A DNA stretch of 64,000 nucleotides. Source: Pseudarthrobacter sp. MM222. GTDB lineage: Bacteria; Actinomycetota; Actinomycetes; Actinomycetales; Micrococcaceae. Below, piece after piece: positions 17,581 through 28,072 of the stretch (position 1 is the first letter of the stretch; every line of letters begins with the position of its first letter). Position numbers and translations under genes: made by a program. Below the pieces are notes generated by a model. The model was given only the letters and a program-made list of their open reading frames with translations, was not told the origin of the DNA and searched no databases. Where the stretch lies: contig NZ_OX352321.1 in NCBI RefSeq assembly GCF_947090775.1, positions 1,426,001 through 1,490,000 on the forward strand. The letters run 5' to 3'.

Positions 17581-18986
17581 CCGCCACCATGATCAAGGAA
17601 TTCAGGCTGCCGGACCTCGGCGAAGGTCTCACCGAATCGGAAATCGTTGCCTGGAAGGTCGGGGTGGGGGATACGGTCTCGCTCAACCAGATCATTGCCG
17701 AGGTGGAGACGGCCAAGGCGGTTGTCGAGTTGCCCTCCCCGTTCGCGGGCGTGATCACCGCGCTGCACGAGCAGCCGGGCACCGTAGTCGAAGTCGGAAA
17801 GCCGATCGTGTCGTTCGAAGTCGAGGGCGACGACGGTGCCGCCTCGGCGGACGCGGACTCGGACTCTGGCGAGGGCCAGGCGGCCAAGCGCGAGCCCAAC
17901 CTCGTCGGGTATGGCGCGGTCCTCGAAGCCTCCGGCCGTCCGTCCCGCCGCGCCCGCAGCTTCGCGCCAGCGGCAGTGGGGTCCGCACCTGTGGTCGAGC
18001 CTGCCATCGCCCCGGCCGCGATGCCCGCTCCGGCCGTTGCGCCGGTTCCAAGCACTCCCGCCGCCCCCGCCGTGGGGCACCCGGCGGAGCGCCCGCGGTC
18101 CACCCCGCCGGTCCGCAAGCTTGCGAAGGACCTCGGGGTCAACCTGGAAAACGTTGCCGGGACCGGTGAACACGGGCTGATCACCCGGGACGATGTGCGG
18201 AACTTCGTCGGCGGCGGGGACCTGCCGGTGGCACCACGCGACCTCGCCGGACCTGTCGCCCCCGGTGCGGCAGCGGAGCCGGCTGCGCGGGAAACGCGCA
18301 CCCCGATCAAGGGTGTCCGGAAGTTCACCGCCGCCGCCATGGTTTCGAGCGCCTTCACGGCCCCGCATGTCACGGAGTTCCTGACCATCGATGTCACCGC
18401 GACCATGGAGCTGCTGGCCCGGCTCAAGGCCAGCCGCGCTTTCGCCGGCTACAAGCTCACACCGCTGACGCTGGTGTCCAAGGCTGTCCTGATCGCGTTG
18501 CGGAACCACCCCACGCTCAACACCCGCTGGGATGAGGCCAGCCAGGAGATCGTCCAGTTCAACTACGTCAATTTGGGCATTGCCGCGGCGACTCCGCGGG
18601 GACTGACGGTGCCGAACATCAAGGACGCTGACAGGCTGTCCCTGAAGGAACTGTCCACCGCCCTGACCGACCTCACGGACACGGCCCGCGCGGGCAAGAC
18701 CGCGCCCGCCGACCTCGCCGGCGGAACCATCTCCATCACCAACATCGGTGTCTTTGGCATCGACGCCGGCACGCCGATCCTGAACCCCGGCGAGGCCGCC
18801 ATCCTCGCCCTCGGCGCGGTCCGCAAGATGCCCTGGGAGTACCAGGACGAGGTGGCGCTGCGCCAGGTCATGACCCTCAGCCTCTCCTTCGACCACCGGC
18901 TGGTCGACGGCGAACAGGGCTCGCGGTTCCTCCAGGACCTCGGCACCATCCTGGCCGACCCGGGCATGGCGCTGGCCATGGTCTAG
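17577..18986 (+). CDS. bkdC: 2-oxo acid dehydrogenase E2 component (dihydrolipoamide acyltransferase)
   Basis: Transfers the acyl group from E1 to CoA and forms the complex core. Residues about 7-80 are one lipoyl domain with the lipoylated lysine in VETAKAVVE (about K47). An Ala/Pro-rich linker follows, then a peripheral subunit-binding domain near 178-210 (PPVRKLAKDLGVNL...GTGEHGLITRDDV). The catalytic domain ends with SFDHRLVDGEQGS, which holds the active-site His and Asp. At 469 residues it is a standard single-lipoyl E2. It closes the three-gene operon; about 140 bases follow before the monooxygenase. Confidence 0.93.
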   Translation: MTATMIKEFRLPDLGEGLTESEIVAWKVGVGDTVSLNQIIAEVETAKAVVELPSPFAGVITALHEQPGTVVEVGKPIVSFEVEGDDGAASADADSDSGEGQAAKREPNLVGYGAVLEASGRPSRRARSFAPAAVGSAPVVEPAIAPAAMPAPAVAPVPSTPAAPAVGHPAERPRSTPPVRKLAKDLGVNLENVAGTGEHGLITRDDVRNFVGGGDLPVAPRDLAGPVAPGAAAEPAARETRTPIKGVRKFTAAAMVSSAFTAPHVTEFLTIDVTATMELLARLKASRAFAGYKLTPLTLVSKAVLIALRNHPTLNTRWDEASQEIVQFNYVNLGIAAATPRGLTVPNIKDADRLSLKELSTALTDLTDTARAGKTAPADLAGGTISITNIGVFGIDAGTPILNPGEAAILALGAVRKMPWEYQDEVALRQVMTLSLSFDHRLVDGEQGSRFLQDLGTILADPGMALAMV

Positions 18987-19125
18987 CATTCCGGCCAGTC
19001 CTTCCTATTCCCAATGTATCGCCCGCAGGGGGACTTGCGGCAAGCCCCGGGACCGGGCGCATACTCGCCGAAGACCAGAACACTGGGAACAGGAGTAGCG
19101 CAATGCTTGGAACCGGGGTGTGGCG

Positions 19126-20625
19126 ATGACCGGGCATGCGGTGGTGATCGTCGGAGGCGGCCCGACAGGGCTGATGCTGGCAGGCGAACTGGCGTTGGCA
19201 GGCGTGGACGTCGCCATCGTCGAGCGGCGCGCCAGCCGCGACGTCGCCGGCGCTCGCGCCGGCGGGCTGCACTCACGCACCATCGAGGTCCTCGACCAAC
19301 GCGGGATCGCGGACCGGTTCCTCTCGCAGGGACAGGTTGCTCAGGTCGCGGGGTTCGCGTCCACACGTCTGGACATCAGCGACTTTCCCACCCGGCACCC
19401 CTACGGGCTCGGGCTGTGGCAAACCCACATCGAACGCATACTGGCCGGCTGGGTCGACGAGTTGGCGGTGACCACCTACCGCGGACTTGAGGTCACGGGC
19501 ATCGCGCAGGACGACGCCGGCGTCGACGTCGAGCTGTCCGGCGGCCGGTTGCTACGGGCGGAATATGTCGCCGGATGCGACGGCGGCCGCAGCCTGGTCC
19601 GCAAAGCAGCCGGCATCGACTTTCCCGGCTGGGATCCGACCACCAGCAACCTGATCGCAGAGGTGGAGATGGCCGAGGAGCCGGAATTGGGCGTCCACCA
19701 CAATGCTTTTGGCATCCATTCCTTCGGCCGGTTGGAGTACGAGATCCGCGACGGCAAAGTGGTCTACAAAGATGCCGGGCCGATGCGGGTCATGGTGACC
19801 GAAGAGCACGTCGGCTGCACGGGCGAACCCAGCCTGCGCGACCTGAGCGAAGCCCTCATCGCCGTGTGCGGGACTGATTACGGGATCCACAACCCCACCT
19901 GGATCTCCAGGTTCACCGATATGACCAGGCAGGCTGCGGCCTACCGGGACCGGCGGGTTCTCTTGGCCGGGGACGCCGCCCACGTGCACTACCCGGTCGG
20001 AGGTCAGGGCCTAAACATCGGTGTGCAGGATGCGGTGAATCTGGGCTGGAAGCTGGCCGGGGTGGTCAACCATGCAGCCCCGGAAAGCCTTCTGGACACC
20101 TACCACGCCGAGCGTCACCCGGTTGCTGCCCGCGTGCTGCGCAACACGATGGCGCAGGTCGCGCTTGGCCGCCCGGACAGCCGCAGCAAGGCCGCTGGCG
20201 AGACCATTTCAGAGCTCCTCAGCATAGACGAGCCGCGCAAGCGATTCGCCGCGATGCAGTCCGGCCTGGACATCCACTACGACCTCGGCCCGGGGCACCC
20301 GCTGCTCGGACGCCGCATGCCAGATTTCGACCTGGTCACCGCGGGCGGCCCGATCCGGGTCTTCACCCTGCTGCACCAGGCCCGGCCCGTCCTGCTCAAT
20401 CTCGGAGAGCCGGGATGCTTCGACACCACGCCGCGGCCAGATCGGATCCAATTGATCGATGCCCAATACAGGGGTCCGTGGGAGCTTCCGGCACTCGGGG
20501 AAGTTGCTGCGCCCACTGCCGTGCTGATTCGGCCCGACGGCTATGTGGCCTGGGTGGGAAACCAGACCCAGCAGGGGCTTGCGGCCGCGCTCACCACCTG
20601 GTTCGGACCGAAACCGGTCAGCTGA
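19126..20625 (+). CDS. FAD-dependent aromatic monooxygenase (PHBH type)
   Basis: NAD(P)H-dependent flavin hydroxylase of group A. The N-terminal FAD fold is VVIVGGGPTGLMLAGELALAG with an acidic strand end (VAIVERR); the second motif is EYVAGCDGGRSLVRKAAG (DG type) and the third is RVLLAGDAAHVHYPVGGQGLNIG. A C-terminal thioredoxin-like domain of about 100 residues follows. Nearest known types are the polyketide and rifampicin hydroxylases and phenol-type enzymes; the substrate cannot be told. ATG 19126 and a GTG six bases earlier are both possible. It sits between two leucine-pathway operons without an obvious place in that pathway, and its last eight bases overlap the TetR gene. Confidence 0.88.
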   Translation: MTGHAVVIVGGGPTGLMLAGELALAGVDVAIVERRASRDVAGARAGGLHSRTIEVLDQRGIADRFLSQGQVAQVAGFASTRLDISDFPTRHPYGLGLWQTHIERILAGWVDELAVTTYRGLEVTGIAQDDAGVDVELSGGRLLRAEYVAGCDGGRSLVRKAAGIDFPGWDPTTSNLIAEVEMAEEPELGVHHNAFGIHSFGRLEYEIRDGKVVYKDAGPMRVMVTEEHVGCTGEPSLRDLSEALIAVCGTDYGIHNPTWISRFTDMTRQAAAYRDRRVLLAGDAAHVHYPVGGQGLNIGVQDAVNLGWKLAGVVNHAAPESLLDTYHAERHPVAARVLRNTMAQVALGRPDSRSKAAGETISELLSIDEPRKRFAAMQSGLDIHYDLGPGHPLLGRRMPDFDLVTAGGPIRVFTLLHQARPVLLNLGEPGCFDTTPRPDRIQLIDAQYRGPWELPALGEVAAPTAVLIRPDGYVAWVGNQTQQGLAAALTTWFGPKPVS

Positions 20626-21271
20626 CCGGCGCGGGTACTGCCGGGGCCATCAGGGCTGCCAGGGCCATGCTCTCCAGCAGCGGCCGGGCCCGTTTGACGG
20701 CGATCCTGCGTCCATGGGTGCGGACGGAATGGGGTGTGGAGTTGATGAGGCCGAAGGAGGCATGCGCCCGCATCCGCAGTTCGGCTGGCTCGGTGTCGAC
20801 ATGCAGCCCGGCCAGCACGTCGACCCAGAGTTCCACATAGTTGCGCTGGAGCGTCCGGACCTCGGCCTGGTCGTCCGGTGCGAGGTTGCTGAAGTCCTGG
20901 TCCTGGACCCGGATGACGTCGGGGTTGCTCAGGGCAAAGTCGACATGGAACTCCACGAGGCCGCCCAGTGCCGCGGCGGCGCCGTCGGAGTCCGCCACCA
21001 CCCGGCGGCCGCCGTCCAGCAGTTCCTGGCTGACGCTCAACAGCAGGGCGCCGAGGACGGCCTGTTTGCCCGCGAAGTGCCGGTAAACGGCCGGGCCGCT
21101 GACCCCCGCTGCCGCACCCAGATCCTCGAGGGACACCCGGTTGAAACCGTCCGCGGCGAACATGGCGGCTGCAGCGGAGAGCAGCGCCTGCCGGCGGTTC
21201 TCCTTGGCCTGGCTGCGCTGGGTGCCAATCTGGGCAGTCTGGCTGGGATCGGTCACCGGCACATCCCTCAT
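20618..21271 (-). CDS. TetR-family regulator, BkaR-like
   Basis: N-terminal TetR helix-turn-helix: RRQALLSAAAAMFAADGFN then VSLEDLGAAAGVSGPAVYRHFAGK, followed by an all-helical ligand domain. Divergent from the carboxyltransferase operon, like M. tuberculosis Rv2506 (BkaR), a TetR repressor of a branched-chain keto acid operon with the same gene content. Starts are possible at 21313 (GTG), 21271 (ATG) and a GTG a little further in with GAGGG eight bases upstream; I give the ATG. Two similar inverted repeats in the divergent gap are probable operators. The 3' end overlaps the monooxygenase gene by eight bases. Confidence 0.9.
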   Translation of the reverse strand: MRDVPVTDPSQTAQIGTQRSQAKENRRQALLSAAAAMFAADGFNRVSLEDLGAAAGVSGPAVYRHFAGKQAVLGALLLSVSQELLDGGRRVVADSDGAAAALGGLVEFHVDFALSNPDVIRVQDQDFSNLAPDDQAEVRTLQRNYVELWVDVLAGLHVDTEPAELRMRAHASFGLINSTPHSVRTHGRRIAVKRARPLLESMALAALMAPAVPAPVS

Positions 21272-21314
21272 CTCAAGATCGAGCTGTCCACCCGCTCCCG
21301 TGGTGGACAGCACA

Positions 21315-21356
21315 GTTAATAGAGACTAACCTAAATCTCAGTTATGCGGTACTAAC
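21315..21356. promoter_or_regulatory. Two GTTA-N8-TAAC inverted repeats, candidate TetR (BkaR-like) operators
   Basis: GTTAATAGAGACTAAC at 21315-21330 and GTTATGCGGTACTAAC at 21341-21356. Both share GTTA-N6-ACTAAC; centres are 26 bases apart, about two and a half turns. They fill the gap between the TetR gene and the divergent carboxyltransferase gene, the normal place for a TetR operator. Confidence 0.55.
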
Positions 21357-21419
21357 CGAAGCGGCTGATAGGCCGCAAAGGTGGGCCTCCAGCATGGGGC
21401 CCGGGAACGGAAGCAGTCA

Positions 21420-23027
21420 ATGGAGACAATTGCCAGCCAGGTGGACGCGACGAGTAGCGCCTATGCCGCGAACCGGGAAGCGCAGCTGGGGTTGGCCCGT
21501 GAGCTGAAGGAACGGCTCGCCGCGGCGGCCCTGGGCGGACCGGAGAAGTCCCGGGAACGCCATGTGGCCCGCGGCAAGCTTCTGCCGCGCGAGCGCATCG
21601 ATCGGCTGCTCGATGACGGCAGCCCGTTCCTGGAGATTGCACCCCTTGCTGCCAACGGCATGTACAACGACGACTCGCCGGGCGCCGGTGTGATTGCCGG
21701 CATCGGCCTGGTCCACGGCCGGCAGGTGCTGGTCATCTCCAACGACGCTACCGTCAAGGGCGGCACCTATTACCCCATGACGGTGAAGAAGCACCTGAGG
21801 GCCCAGGAAATCGCACTGGAGAACCGCCTGCCTTGCATCTACCTGGTGGACTCCGGCGGCGCCTTCCTGCCCAAGCAGGACGAGGTCTTCCCCGACAAGG
21901 AACACTTCGGCCGAATCTTCTTCAACCAGGCAAAAATGTCCGCGGCCAAAATCCCCCAGATCGCCTCGGTGATGGGTTCCTGCACCGCCGGCGGCGCCTA
22001 TGTTCCCGCAATGAGTGACGAGACCGTGATTGTCCGGAACCAGGGCACCATTTTCCTCGGCGGCCCGCCCCTGGTGAAGGCGGCCATCGGCGAAATCGTC
22101 ACGGCAGAGGAACTTGGCGGCGGCGACGTGCACTCGAAGATATCCGGCGTCACCGACCACCTGGCCGAGAACGATGAGCACGCCCTCCAGATCGTCCGGG
22201 ACATCGTCTCCACCCTGCCCCGGGCCGCCGCCCCCGCCTGGGACGTGGACACCGCCGTCGAACCCGTTGCAGACCCGGACGAGCTCTACGGTGCCGTCCC
22301 GACGGACGTCAACGCTCAGTACGATGTGCGCGAGGTGATCGCCCGGCTCGTGGACGGCAGCCGCTTCCACGAATTCAAGAAGAACTACGGCACCACCCTG
22401 GTCACCGGCTTCGCGAAGCTGCACGGCCATCCGGTGGGGATTGTCGCGAACAACGGCGTGCTCTTCAGCGAGTCCTCGCTCAAGGGCGCCCACTTCATCG
22501 AGCTCTGTGACCAGCGTGGCATCCCGCTGATCTTCCTGCAGAACCTCTCCGGCTTCATGGTCGGCAAGGACTACGAACAGGGCGGCATCGCCAAAAACGG
22601 CGCCAAGATGGTCACCGCCGTCGCCACCGCCCGGGTCCCCAAGCTGACAGTGGTGATCGGCGGGTCCTTCGGCGCCGGCAACTACTCGATGTGCGGGCGG
22701 GCCTACTCGCCCCGGTTCCTCTGGATGTGGCCGGCCTCCCGGATCTCCGTGATGGGCGGGAACCAGGCCTCCAGCGTGCTCGCCACCGTGAAGCGGGACC
22801 AGTACGAGGCCCGCGGCGAGGAATGGTCCGCCGCGGACGAGGAAGCCTTCAAGGCGCCGATCAAGGCCCAGTACGAGGACCAGGGCAGCCCGTACTACTC
22901 CACCGCCCGCCTGTGGGACGACGGCGTGATCGACCCCGCGGACACCCGCACCGTCCTGGGACTGGCGCTCGACGTCGTCTCCCGCACCCCGCTGCCGGAG
23001 ACCTCCTTCGGCCTTTTCCGGATGTGA
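21420..23027 (+). CDS. Acyl-CoA carboxylase carboxyltransferase (beta) subunit, probable methylcrotonyl-CoA carboxylase
   Basis: Transfers the carboxyl group from biotin to an acyl-CoA, in leucine breakdown 3-methylcrotonyl-CoA. A 535-residue two-domain carboxyltransferase: N-half with [11 protein letters not shown] and [18 protein letters not shown]-half with [20 protein letters not shown] and [19 protein letters not shown]. The VDSGGAFLP...FPD pattern is that of MccB/AccD1 rather than propionyl-CoA carboxylases. The ATG at 21420 has GGAAG six bases upstream. First gene of a seven-gene plus-strand operon and equivalent by position to M. tuberculosis accD1 (Rv2502c), an MCC subunit. Confidence 0.93.
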   Translation: METIASQVDATSSAYAANREAQLGLARELKERLAAAALGGPEKSRERHVARGKLLPRERIDRLLDDGSPFLEIAPLAANGMYNDDSPGAGVIAGIGLVHGRQVLVISNDATVKGGTYYPMTVKKHLRAQEIALENRLPCIYLVDSGGAFLPKQDEVFPDKEHFGRIFFNQAKMSAAKIPQIASVMGSCTAGGAYVPAMSDETVIVRNQGTIFLGGPPLVKAAIGEIVTAEELGGGDVHSKISGVTDHLAENDEHALQIVRDIVSTLPRAAAPAWDVDTAVEPVADPDELYGAVPTDVNAQYDVREVIARLVDGSRFHEFKKNYGTTLVTGFAKLHGHPVGIVANNGVLFSESSLKGAHFIELCDQRGIPLIFLQNLSGFMVGKDYEQGGIAKNGAKMVTAVATARVPKLTVVIGGSFGAGNYSMCGRAYSPRFLWMWPASRISVMGGNQASSVLATVKRDQYEARGEEWSAADEEAFKAPIKAQYEDQGSPYYSTARLWDDGVIDPADTRTVLGLALDVVSRTPLPETSFGLFRM

Positions 23028-23034
23028 GCCAGCA

Positions 23035-25242
23035 GTGACTACAACCTCCCAAAAGCCCCTGTTCGGCACCGTCCTGGTGGCCAACCGCGGTGAGATCGCC
23101 TGCCGTGTGATCCGGACCCTGCGCGCCCTCGGCATCCGCTCTGTCGCCGTCTATTCCGACGCCGACGCCGACGCCCGCCACGTGCGCGAGGCCGACGTCG
23201 CCGTCCGGATCGGCCCGGCGGCCGCCGCCGAGAGCTACCTCAAGATCGAGGCCATCGTCCAGGCCTGCCGGGACACCGGCGCCGAAGCGGTCCATCCGGG
23301 CTACGGCTTCCTGAGCGAAAACGTCGACTTCGCCCGGGCCCTGGACAAAGCCGGAATCACGTTCATTGGCCCCGGCGTCGAGTCCCTGAACGTTATGGGC
23401 GACAAGATCCGCTCCAAGAACCACGTCGGAAGTTACGGCGTTCCGGTGGTCCCGGGCATTGCCGAGCCGGGGATGACGGACGCCCAGCTGATCGAGGCCG
23501 CGTCCGGCGTCGGCTTCCCGCTGCTGATCAAGCCCTCCGCCGGCGGCGGCGGCAAGGGGATGCACGTCGTGGAACGGCCGGAGGAGCTGGCGGCCACCCT
23601 GGCCACCGCCCGCCGGGTGGCGGCGAGCGCCTTCGGCGACGACACCCTGTTCCTGGAACGGCTCGTGCTCACCCCGAGGCACATCGAGGTCCAGGTCCTG
23701 GCCGACAACCACGGGAACGTCATCCATCTGGGGGAGCGCGAGTGCTCTTTGCAGCGCCGGCACCAGAAGGTCATCGAGGAAGCGCCCTCCCCGCTGCTGG
23801 AGTCCCTGGCCGACGGCGCGGAAATCCGGGCGCGTCTGGGTGAGGCAGCCTGCAACGCCGCGCGCAGCGTCAACTACTCCGGGGCCGGCACCGTGGAATT
23901 CCTGGTCTCGGACAACGCCCCGGACGAGTTCTTCTTCATGGAGATGAACACCCGCCTGCAGGTGGAGCACCCCGTCACCGAAATGGTCACCGGGGTCGAC
24001 CTTGTCGAATGGCAGGTCCGCATCGCCGCCGGCGGGGTGCTCACCGTGCAGCAGGACGACGTCGTGCTCAGCGGCCACGCAGTGGAGGCGCGCGTGTACG
24101 CGGAAGTCCCGGAGCGGAACTTTCTGCCCTCCGGAGGTGAAGTGCTGCTCCTCGATGAACGGGGCACGATCTTCACCGCGATGGACGACCTCCATACCGT
24201 CACTCCGGCCGACGCTGATCCCCATATCCGGATCGATTCCTCGCTCGTCAAGGGACTGGAAATCTCCAGCGACTATGACCCCATGGTGGCCAAGGTCATC
24301 GCCTGGGGCAGGGACCGCCCGGCCGCACTGGACAAACTCGACACTGCCCTCGCCCGCTACACCGCCCTGGGCTTCGACACCAATGTCGAGTACCTGCGCT
24401 TGCTGATCAACGACGCCGATGTACGCGCCGGTCGGCTGGACACCGGCCTGATCGAGCGGAAGATGCCGGAATTCAGCTTCCGCCGGATCGGCGACGCCGA
24501 GCTAATCGCCGCGGCCCTGCCGTTCTGGGTCCTGGCCGAGGGGCCGGACACGGTTGGTCCGCCCTGGGACACCGTCACTGGCTGGCGCCTTGGCGCCCCC
24601 GCGCCGTGGCGGATGAGCTTCGGAACGCCCGGCGGGGGACTCGCCACCGTGGCCGTCACCTGCCTGAGCAACCTGGACCTCGGCCATGCCACCGTCCGCG
24701 TGGACGACGGCCCGGCACACCGTGTAACGGTCCTGGGGCTAGCCAGCGACGACGTCTATCTGGAGCTCGACGGCCGCGAACTGCGGTTCGCGCAGGCACC
24801 CGCGTGGCAGGATTTCCCGCCGGGCGGCACGCCGCAGTTCGTCCATGTCGGCAACGAGGGCTGGTCCTGCCGGCTCGAGGTGCTCACCCGGGAAACCCGG
24901 CTCGCCCGGGTGCTGGCCGCGATCGAACGCGTTGAGGGCGCCGCCGACCCGGCGGTGCGCTCGCCGATGCCCGGCACCGTCGTTTCCGTCTCCGTCCGCA
25001 ACGGTGACGCCGTGGAAGCCGGCCAGGTACTGGTGTCGGTGGAGGCCATGAAGATGGAGCACCAGCTGGTGGCGCCCCTGGACGGGACCGTGCATATCAG
25101 CGTCACATCCGGCGACCTCGTCAAGGCGGACCAGGTGCTCGCCACCATCCACGCCGCCGTTGCGGCTGAGCCGCCTTCGGCGGACACCGCAGCCGAGGAC
25201 ACGATTGAGGAAGCCGTCATCGCGATGGGCGCGGCGGACTAG
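23035..25242 (+). CDS. Acyl-CoA carboxylase biotin carboxylase/biotin carrier (alpha) subunit
   Basis: Carboxylates its own biotin with ATP and bicarbonate, paired with the preceding subunit. Residues 1 to about 450 are biotin carboxylase: [24 protein letters not shown] loop [13 protein letters not shown], and catalytic [16 protein letters not shown] middle BT-like region follows and the C-terminal biotinyl domain has EAMKMEH with the biotinylated lysine at about residue 673. The tail after the domain is acidic and variable. Length 735 is longer than short AccA3-type subunits (about 600) and fits MccA-type. Starts with GTG seven bases after the carboxyltransferase stop. Confidence 0.94.
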   Translation: MTTTSQKPLFGTVLVANRGEIACRVIRTLRALGIRSVAVYSDADADARHVREADVAVRIGPAAAAESYLKIEAIVQACRDTGAEAVHPGYGFLSENVDFARALDKAGITFIGPGVESLNVMGDKIRSKNHVGSYGVPVVPGIAEPGMTDAQLIEAASGVGFPLLIKPSAGGGGKGMHVVERPEELAATLATARRVAASAFGDDTLFLERLVLTPRHIEVQVLADNHGNVIHLGERECSLQRRHQKVIEEAPSPLLESLADGAEIRARLGEAACNAARSVNYSGAGTVEFLVSDNAPDEFFFMEMNTRLQVEHPVTEMVTGVDLVEWQVRIAAGGVLTVQQDDVVLSGHAVEARVYAEVPERNFLPSGGEVLLLDERGTIFTAMDDLHTVTPADADPHIRIDSSLVKGLEISSDYDPMVAKVIAWGRDRPAALDKLDTALARYTALGFDTNVEYLRLLINDADVRAGRLDTGLIERKMPEFSFRRIGDAELIAAALPFWVLAEGPDTVGPPWDTVTGWRLGAPAPWRMSFGTPGGGLATVAVTCLSNLDLGHATVRVDDGPAHRVTVLGLASDDVYLELDGRELRFAQAPAWQDFPPGGTPQFVHVGNEGWSCRLEVLTRETRLARVLAAIERVEGAADPAVRSPMPGTVVSVSVRNGDAVEAGQVLVSVEAMKMEHQLVAPLDGTVHISVTSGDLVKADQVLATIHAAVAAEPPSADTAAEDTIEEAVIAMGAAD

Positions 25243-25331
25243 CAACCCGGAACGAAGCCGCCGCACCACATCGAAGCACCACCCCACAAACAAGCAACAC
25301 GCCAGCAGTACAGACGAAGGAGTCACCCCCA

Positions 25332-26495
25332 ATGGCAGATTTTGAACTCAGCGAGGATTACCAGGACCTCAGCAACACCGTCCGCGAATTCGCCGACGAA
25401 GTGGTGGCCCCGGTCTCCGCCAAGCACGACGAGGAGCACAGCTTCCCGTACGAAATCGTCTCCCAGATGGCCGACATGGGCCTGTTCGGCCTGCCGTTCC
25501 CGGAAGAGTTCGGCGGGATGGGCGGGGACTACTTCGCCCTCGCCCTGGCCCTTGAGCAGCTTGGCCGGGTGGACCAATCCGTCGCCATCACCCTCGAGGC
25601 CGGTGTCTCCCTTGGTGCTATGCCGATCCACCGCTTCGGCAACGAGGCGCAGAAGCAGGAATGGCTGCCCCTGCTCGCCTCCGGCAAGGCGCTCGCCGGC
25701 TTTGGCCTGACCGAGCCGGAAGCCGGCTCCGACGCCGGCGGAACCAAGACCACCGCGAAGCTTGGTGGCGGCGAGTGGGTCATCAACGGCAACAAGGAAT
25801 TCATCACCAACTCCGGCACGGACATCACCCGGCTCGTCACCGTCACCGCGGTGACGGGGCAGGAGGAACGCTCGGACGGCAGCATCAAGAAGGAAATCTC
25901 CACCATCCTGGTGCCCACCAACACCCCGGGCTTCACAGCGGAGAAGGCCTACAACAAGGTCGGCTGGAACGCCTCGGACACCCACCCGCTGACGCTTAAC
26001 AACGTCCACGTCCCCGAGGCCAACCTGCTGGGCACGCAGGGCCGCGGCTACGCCAACTTCCTCTCGATCCTGGACGAAGGCCGGATCGCGATCGCAGCCC
26101 TGGCCGTCGGCGCGGCCCAGGGCTGCGTGGACCAGTCGGTGAAATACGCCAAGGAACGCAGCGCGTTCGGGCAGAACATCGGCAAGTACCAGGCCATCGC
26201 CTTCAAGATCGCCCGGATGGAAGCCCGGGCCCACACGGCCCGCCTGGCCTACTACGACGCGGCCGCCCGGATGCTCGCCGGCAAGCCGTTCAAGACGCAG
26301 GCGGCCATCGCTAAGATGGTCGCAGGCGAGGCAGCCATGGACAACGCGCGGGACGCCACCCAGGTGTTCGGCGGCTATGGCTTCATCAACGAATTCACCG
26401 TGGCGCGCCACTACCGCGACTCCAAGATCCTTGAAGTCGGAGAGGGCACCACGGAGGTTCAGCTGATGCTGATCGCCCGCGAACTGGGGCTCTAA
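25332..26495 (+). CDS. Acyl-CoA dehydrogenase (FadE19-like)
   Basis: FAD-dependent dehydrogenation of a short branched acyl-CoA, by context isovaleryl-CoA. Motifs are FGLTEPEAGSDAGG (FAD/substrate), NGNKEFITNSG, DEGRIAIAALAVGAAQG, YAKERSAFGQNIGKYQ and QVFGGYGFINEF. A Glu is present in the C-terminal motif VGEGTTEVQ, the MCAD-type catalytic base position, whereas the characterised human isovaleryl-CoA dehydrogenase places its base elsewhere; substrate is therefore not certain. Length 387 is standard. GAAGGAG precedes the ATG. M. tuberculosis fadE19 holds the same position. Confidence 0.93.
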   Translation: MADFELSEDYQDLSNTVREFADEVVAPVSAKHDEEHSFPYEIVSQMADMGLFGLPFPEEFGGMGGDYFALALALEQLGRVDQSVAITLEAGVSLGAMPIHRFGNEAQKQEWLPLLASGKALAGFGLTEPEAGSDAGGTKTTAKLGGGEWVINGNKEFITNSGTDITRLVTVTAVTGQEERSDGSIKKEISTILVPTNTPGFTAEKAYNKVGWNASDTHPLTLNNVHVPEANLLGTQGRGYANFLSILDEGRIAIAALAVGAAQGCVDQSVKYAKERSAFGQNIGKYQAIAFKIARMEARAHTARLAYYDAAARMLAGKPFKTQAAIAKMVAGEAAMDNARDATQVFGGYGFINEFTVARHYRDSKILEVGEGTTEVQLMLIARELGL

Positions 26496-26534
26496 CCCGC
26501 CCGCTGGCCGGACCCGTCGAGAGAAGGACCAACG

Positions 26535-27302
26535 ATGATTGACAAGGTTGTTGCCAGCGCTGCCGAGGCTGTGGCGGACATCCCGGACGGTGCCTCGCTG
26601 GCCGTCGGCGGATTCGGGCTTTGCGGCATCCCCGTCGCCCTGATCGATGCCCTGCACCAGCACGGCACCAAGGAACTGGAAACCGTCAGCAACAACTGCG
26701 GCGTTGACGACTGGGGACTAGGGATCCTGCTCAAGGATGGCCGGATCCGCCGCACCGTCAGCTCCTACGTGGGGGAGAACAAGGAGTTCGCCCGGCAGTA
26801 TCTTTCCGGGGAACTCGAGGTGGTCCTCACCCCGCAGGGCACGCTGGCCGAGAAACTGCGGGCCGGCGGCGCGGGCATTCCGGCGTTCTACACGCCGGCC
26901 GGCGTCGGAACCCAGGTGTCCGACGGCGGCCTGCCGCAGAAGTACGACGGCGACGGAAACATCGCCATCGCGTCGACGCCCAAGGAGGTCCGCAGCTTCA
27001 AGGGCGCCGACTACGTCCTGGAGGAATCGCTGAACCCCGACTTCGGACTCGTGCACGCCTGGAAGGGCGACCGCCACGGCAACCTTGTCTTCCACGCCAC
27101 CGCGATGAACTTCAACCCGCTGTGTGCGATGGCCGGGAAGATCACCATCGCCGAAATCGAGGAGCTCGTGGAACCCGGGGAACTGGACCCGGAGCATGTC
27201 CACGTTCCCGGCATATTCGTCCAGCGCGTTGTGCTGGCGCCGCAGGCCGAGAAGCGCATCGAAAAGCGGACTGTTTCCGCAACCGACCCGGCAGGAGCCT
27301 AG
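26535..27302 (+). CDS. scoA: 3-oxoacid CoA-transferase subunit A
   Basis: With ScoB moves CoA between succinyl-CoA and a 3-oxo acid such as acetoacetate, or activates a related dicarboxylate. Starts [33 protein letters not shown], the ScoA glycine loop, followed by [30 protein letters not shown] and [19 protein letters not shown]. Length 255 is slightly over the usual 230-240. GAGAAGGACC lies before the ATG. The stop is two bases before the scoB start. Confidence 0.94.
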   Translation: MIDKVVASAAEAVADIPDGASLAVGGFGLCGIPVALIDALHQHGTKELETVSNNCGVDDWGLGILLKDGRIRRTVSSYVGENKEFARQYLSGELEVVLTPQGTLAEKLRAGGAGIPAFYTPAGVGTQVSDGGLPQKYDGDGNIAIASTPKEVRSFKGADYVLEESLNPDFGLVHAWKGDRHGNLVFHATAMNFNPLCAMAGKITIAEIEELVEPGELDPEHVHVPGIFVQRVVLAPQAEKRIEKRTVSATDPAGA

Positions 27303-27304
27303 CC

Positions 27305-28072
27305 ATGGAAACGAACAGCTCGCAGGGCGCACCGCCCCGTCCGGAAGCCGTCCGGCACGAATACCGGCGTTCCGCCGTCGAACACGCCGGCAATGACGGA
27401 AACGACCGCAAGGGCTGGACCCGCAATGAACTGGCGGCCCGGGTGGCGCAGGAACTGCACAACGGCCAGTATGTGAACCTCGGCATCGGCATGCCCACGC
27501 TGATCCCCAACTACATTCCGGCCGGGGTGGAGGTGGTGCTGCACTCGGAGAACGGCATCCTCGGCGTCGGCCCCTACCCGCGCGAGGACGAGGTGGATCC
27601 GGACCTGATCAACGCGGGCAAGGAAACCGTCACGGTCAACAAGGGCGCGGCGTTCTTCGATTCCGCCGCCTCGTTCGGCATGATCCGGGGCGGGCACGTG
27701 GATGTGGCCGTGCTCGGCGCGATGGAGGTCGCCGTCAACGGAGACCTGGCCAACTGGATGATCCCGGGCAAGATGGTCAAGGGGATGGGCGGGGCGATGG
27801 ACCTGGTCTTCGGCGCCAAGAAGGTGATCGTGATGATGGAGCACGTGGACCGGAACGGCAGGCCGAAGATCGTGGAGCGCTGTTCACTGCCGCTGACCGG
27901 CAAGGGTTGCGTGGACCGGATCATCACGGACCTCGCCGTCATCGACGTCGTGACCGAGGGCGGGAAGTCCCGGCTGGTCCTGCGTGAACTGGCGCCCAAC
28001 GTATCGGTCGAGGACGTGGCCGCGGCCACCGGCGCCGAACTCTTCGAGGAAGACCAGGAACTGACCGTATGA
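27305..28072 (+). CDS. scoB: 3-oxoacid CoA-transferase subunit B
   Basis: Catalytic partner of ScoA. The active-site glutamate is in [12 protein letters not shown], and [39 protein letters not shown] and [14 protein letters not shown] are standard ScoB stretches. I start at the ATG 27305, directly after the scoA stop; the first 40 residues are a variable hydrophilic extension before [12 protein letters not shown]. The end overlaps the MaoC gene by four bases (ATGA). In M. tuberculosis the same pair (Rv2503c/Rv2504c) accompanies accD1-accA1. Confidence 0.94.
   Translation: METNSSQGAPPRPEAVRHEYRRSAVEHAGNDGNDRKGWTRNELAARVAQELHNGQYVNLGIGMPTLIPNYIPAGVEVVLHSENGILGVGPYPREDEVDPDLINAGKETVTVNKGAAFFDSAASFGMIRGGHVDVAVLGAMEVAVNGDLANWMIPGKMVKGMGGAMDLVFGAKKVIVMMEHVDRNGRPKIVERCSLPLTGKGCVDRIITDLAVIDVVTEGGKSRLVLRELAPNVSVEDVAAATGAELFEEDQELTV

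Noticed and set aside
21417..23135. 572-codon minus-strand frame opposite the carboxyltransferase gene
   Set aside because: A codon-bias shadow; real motifs are on the plus strand.
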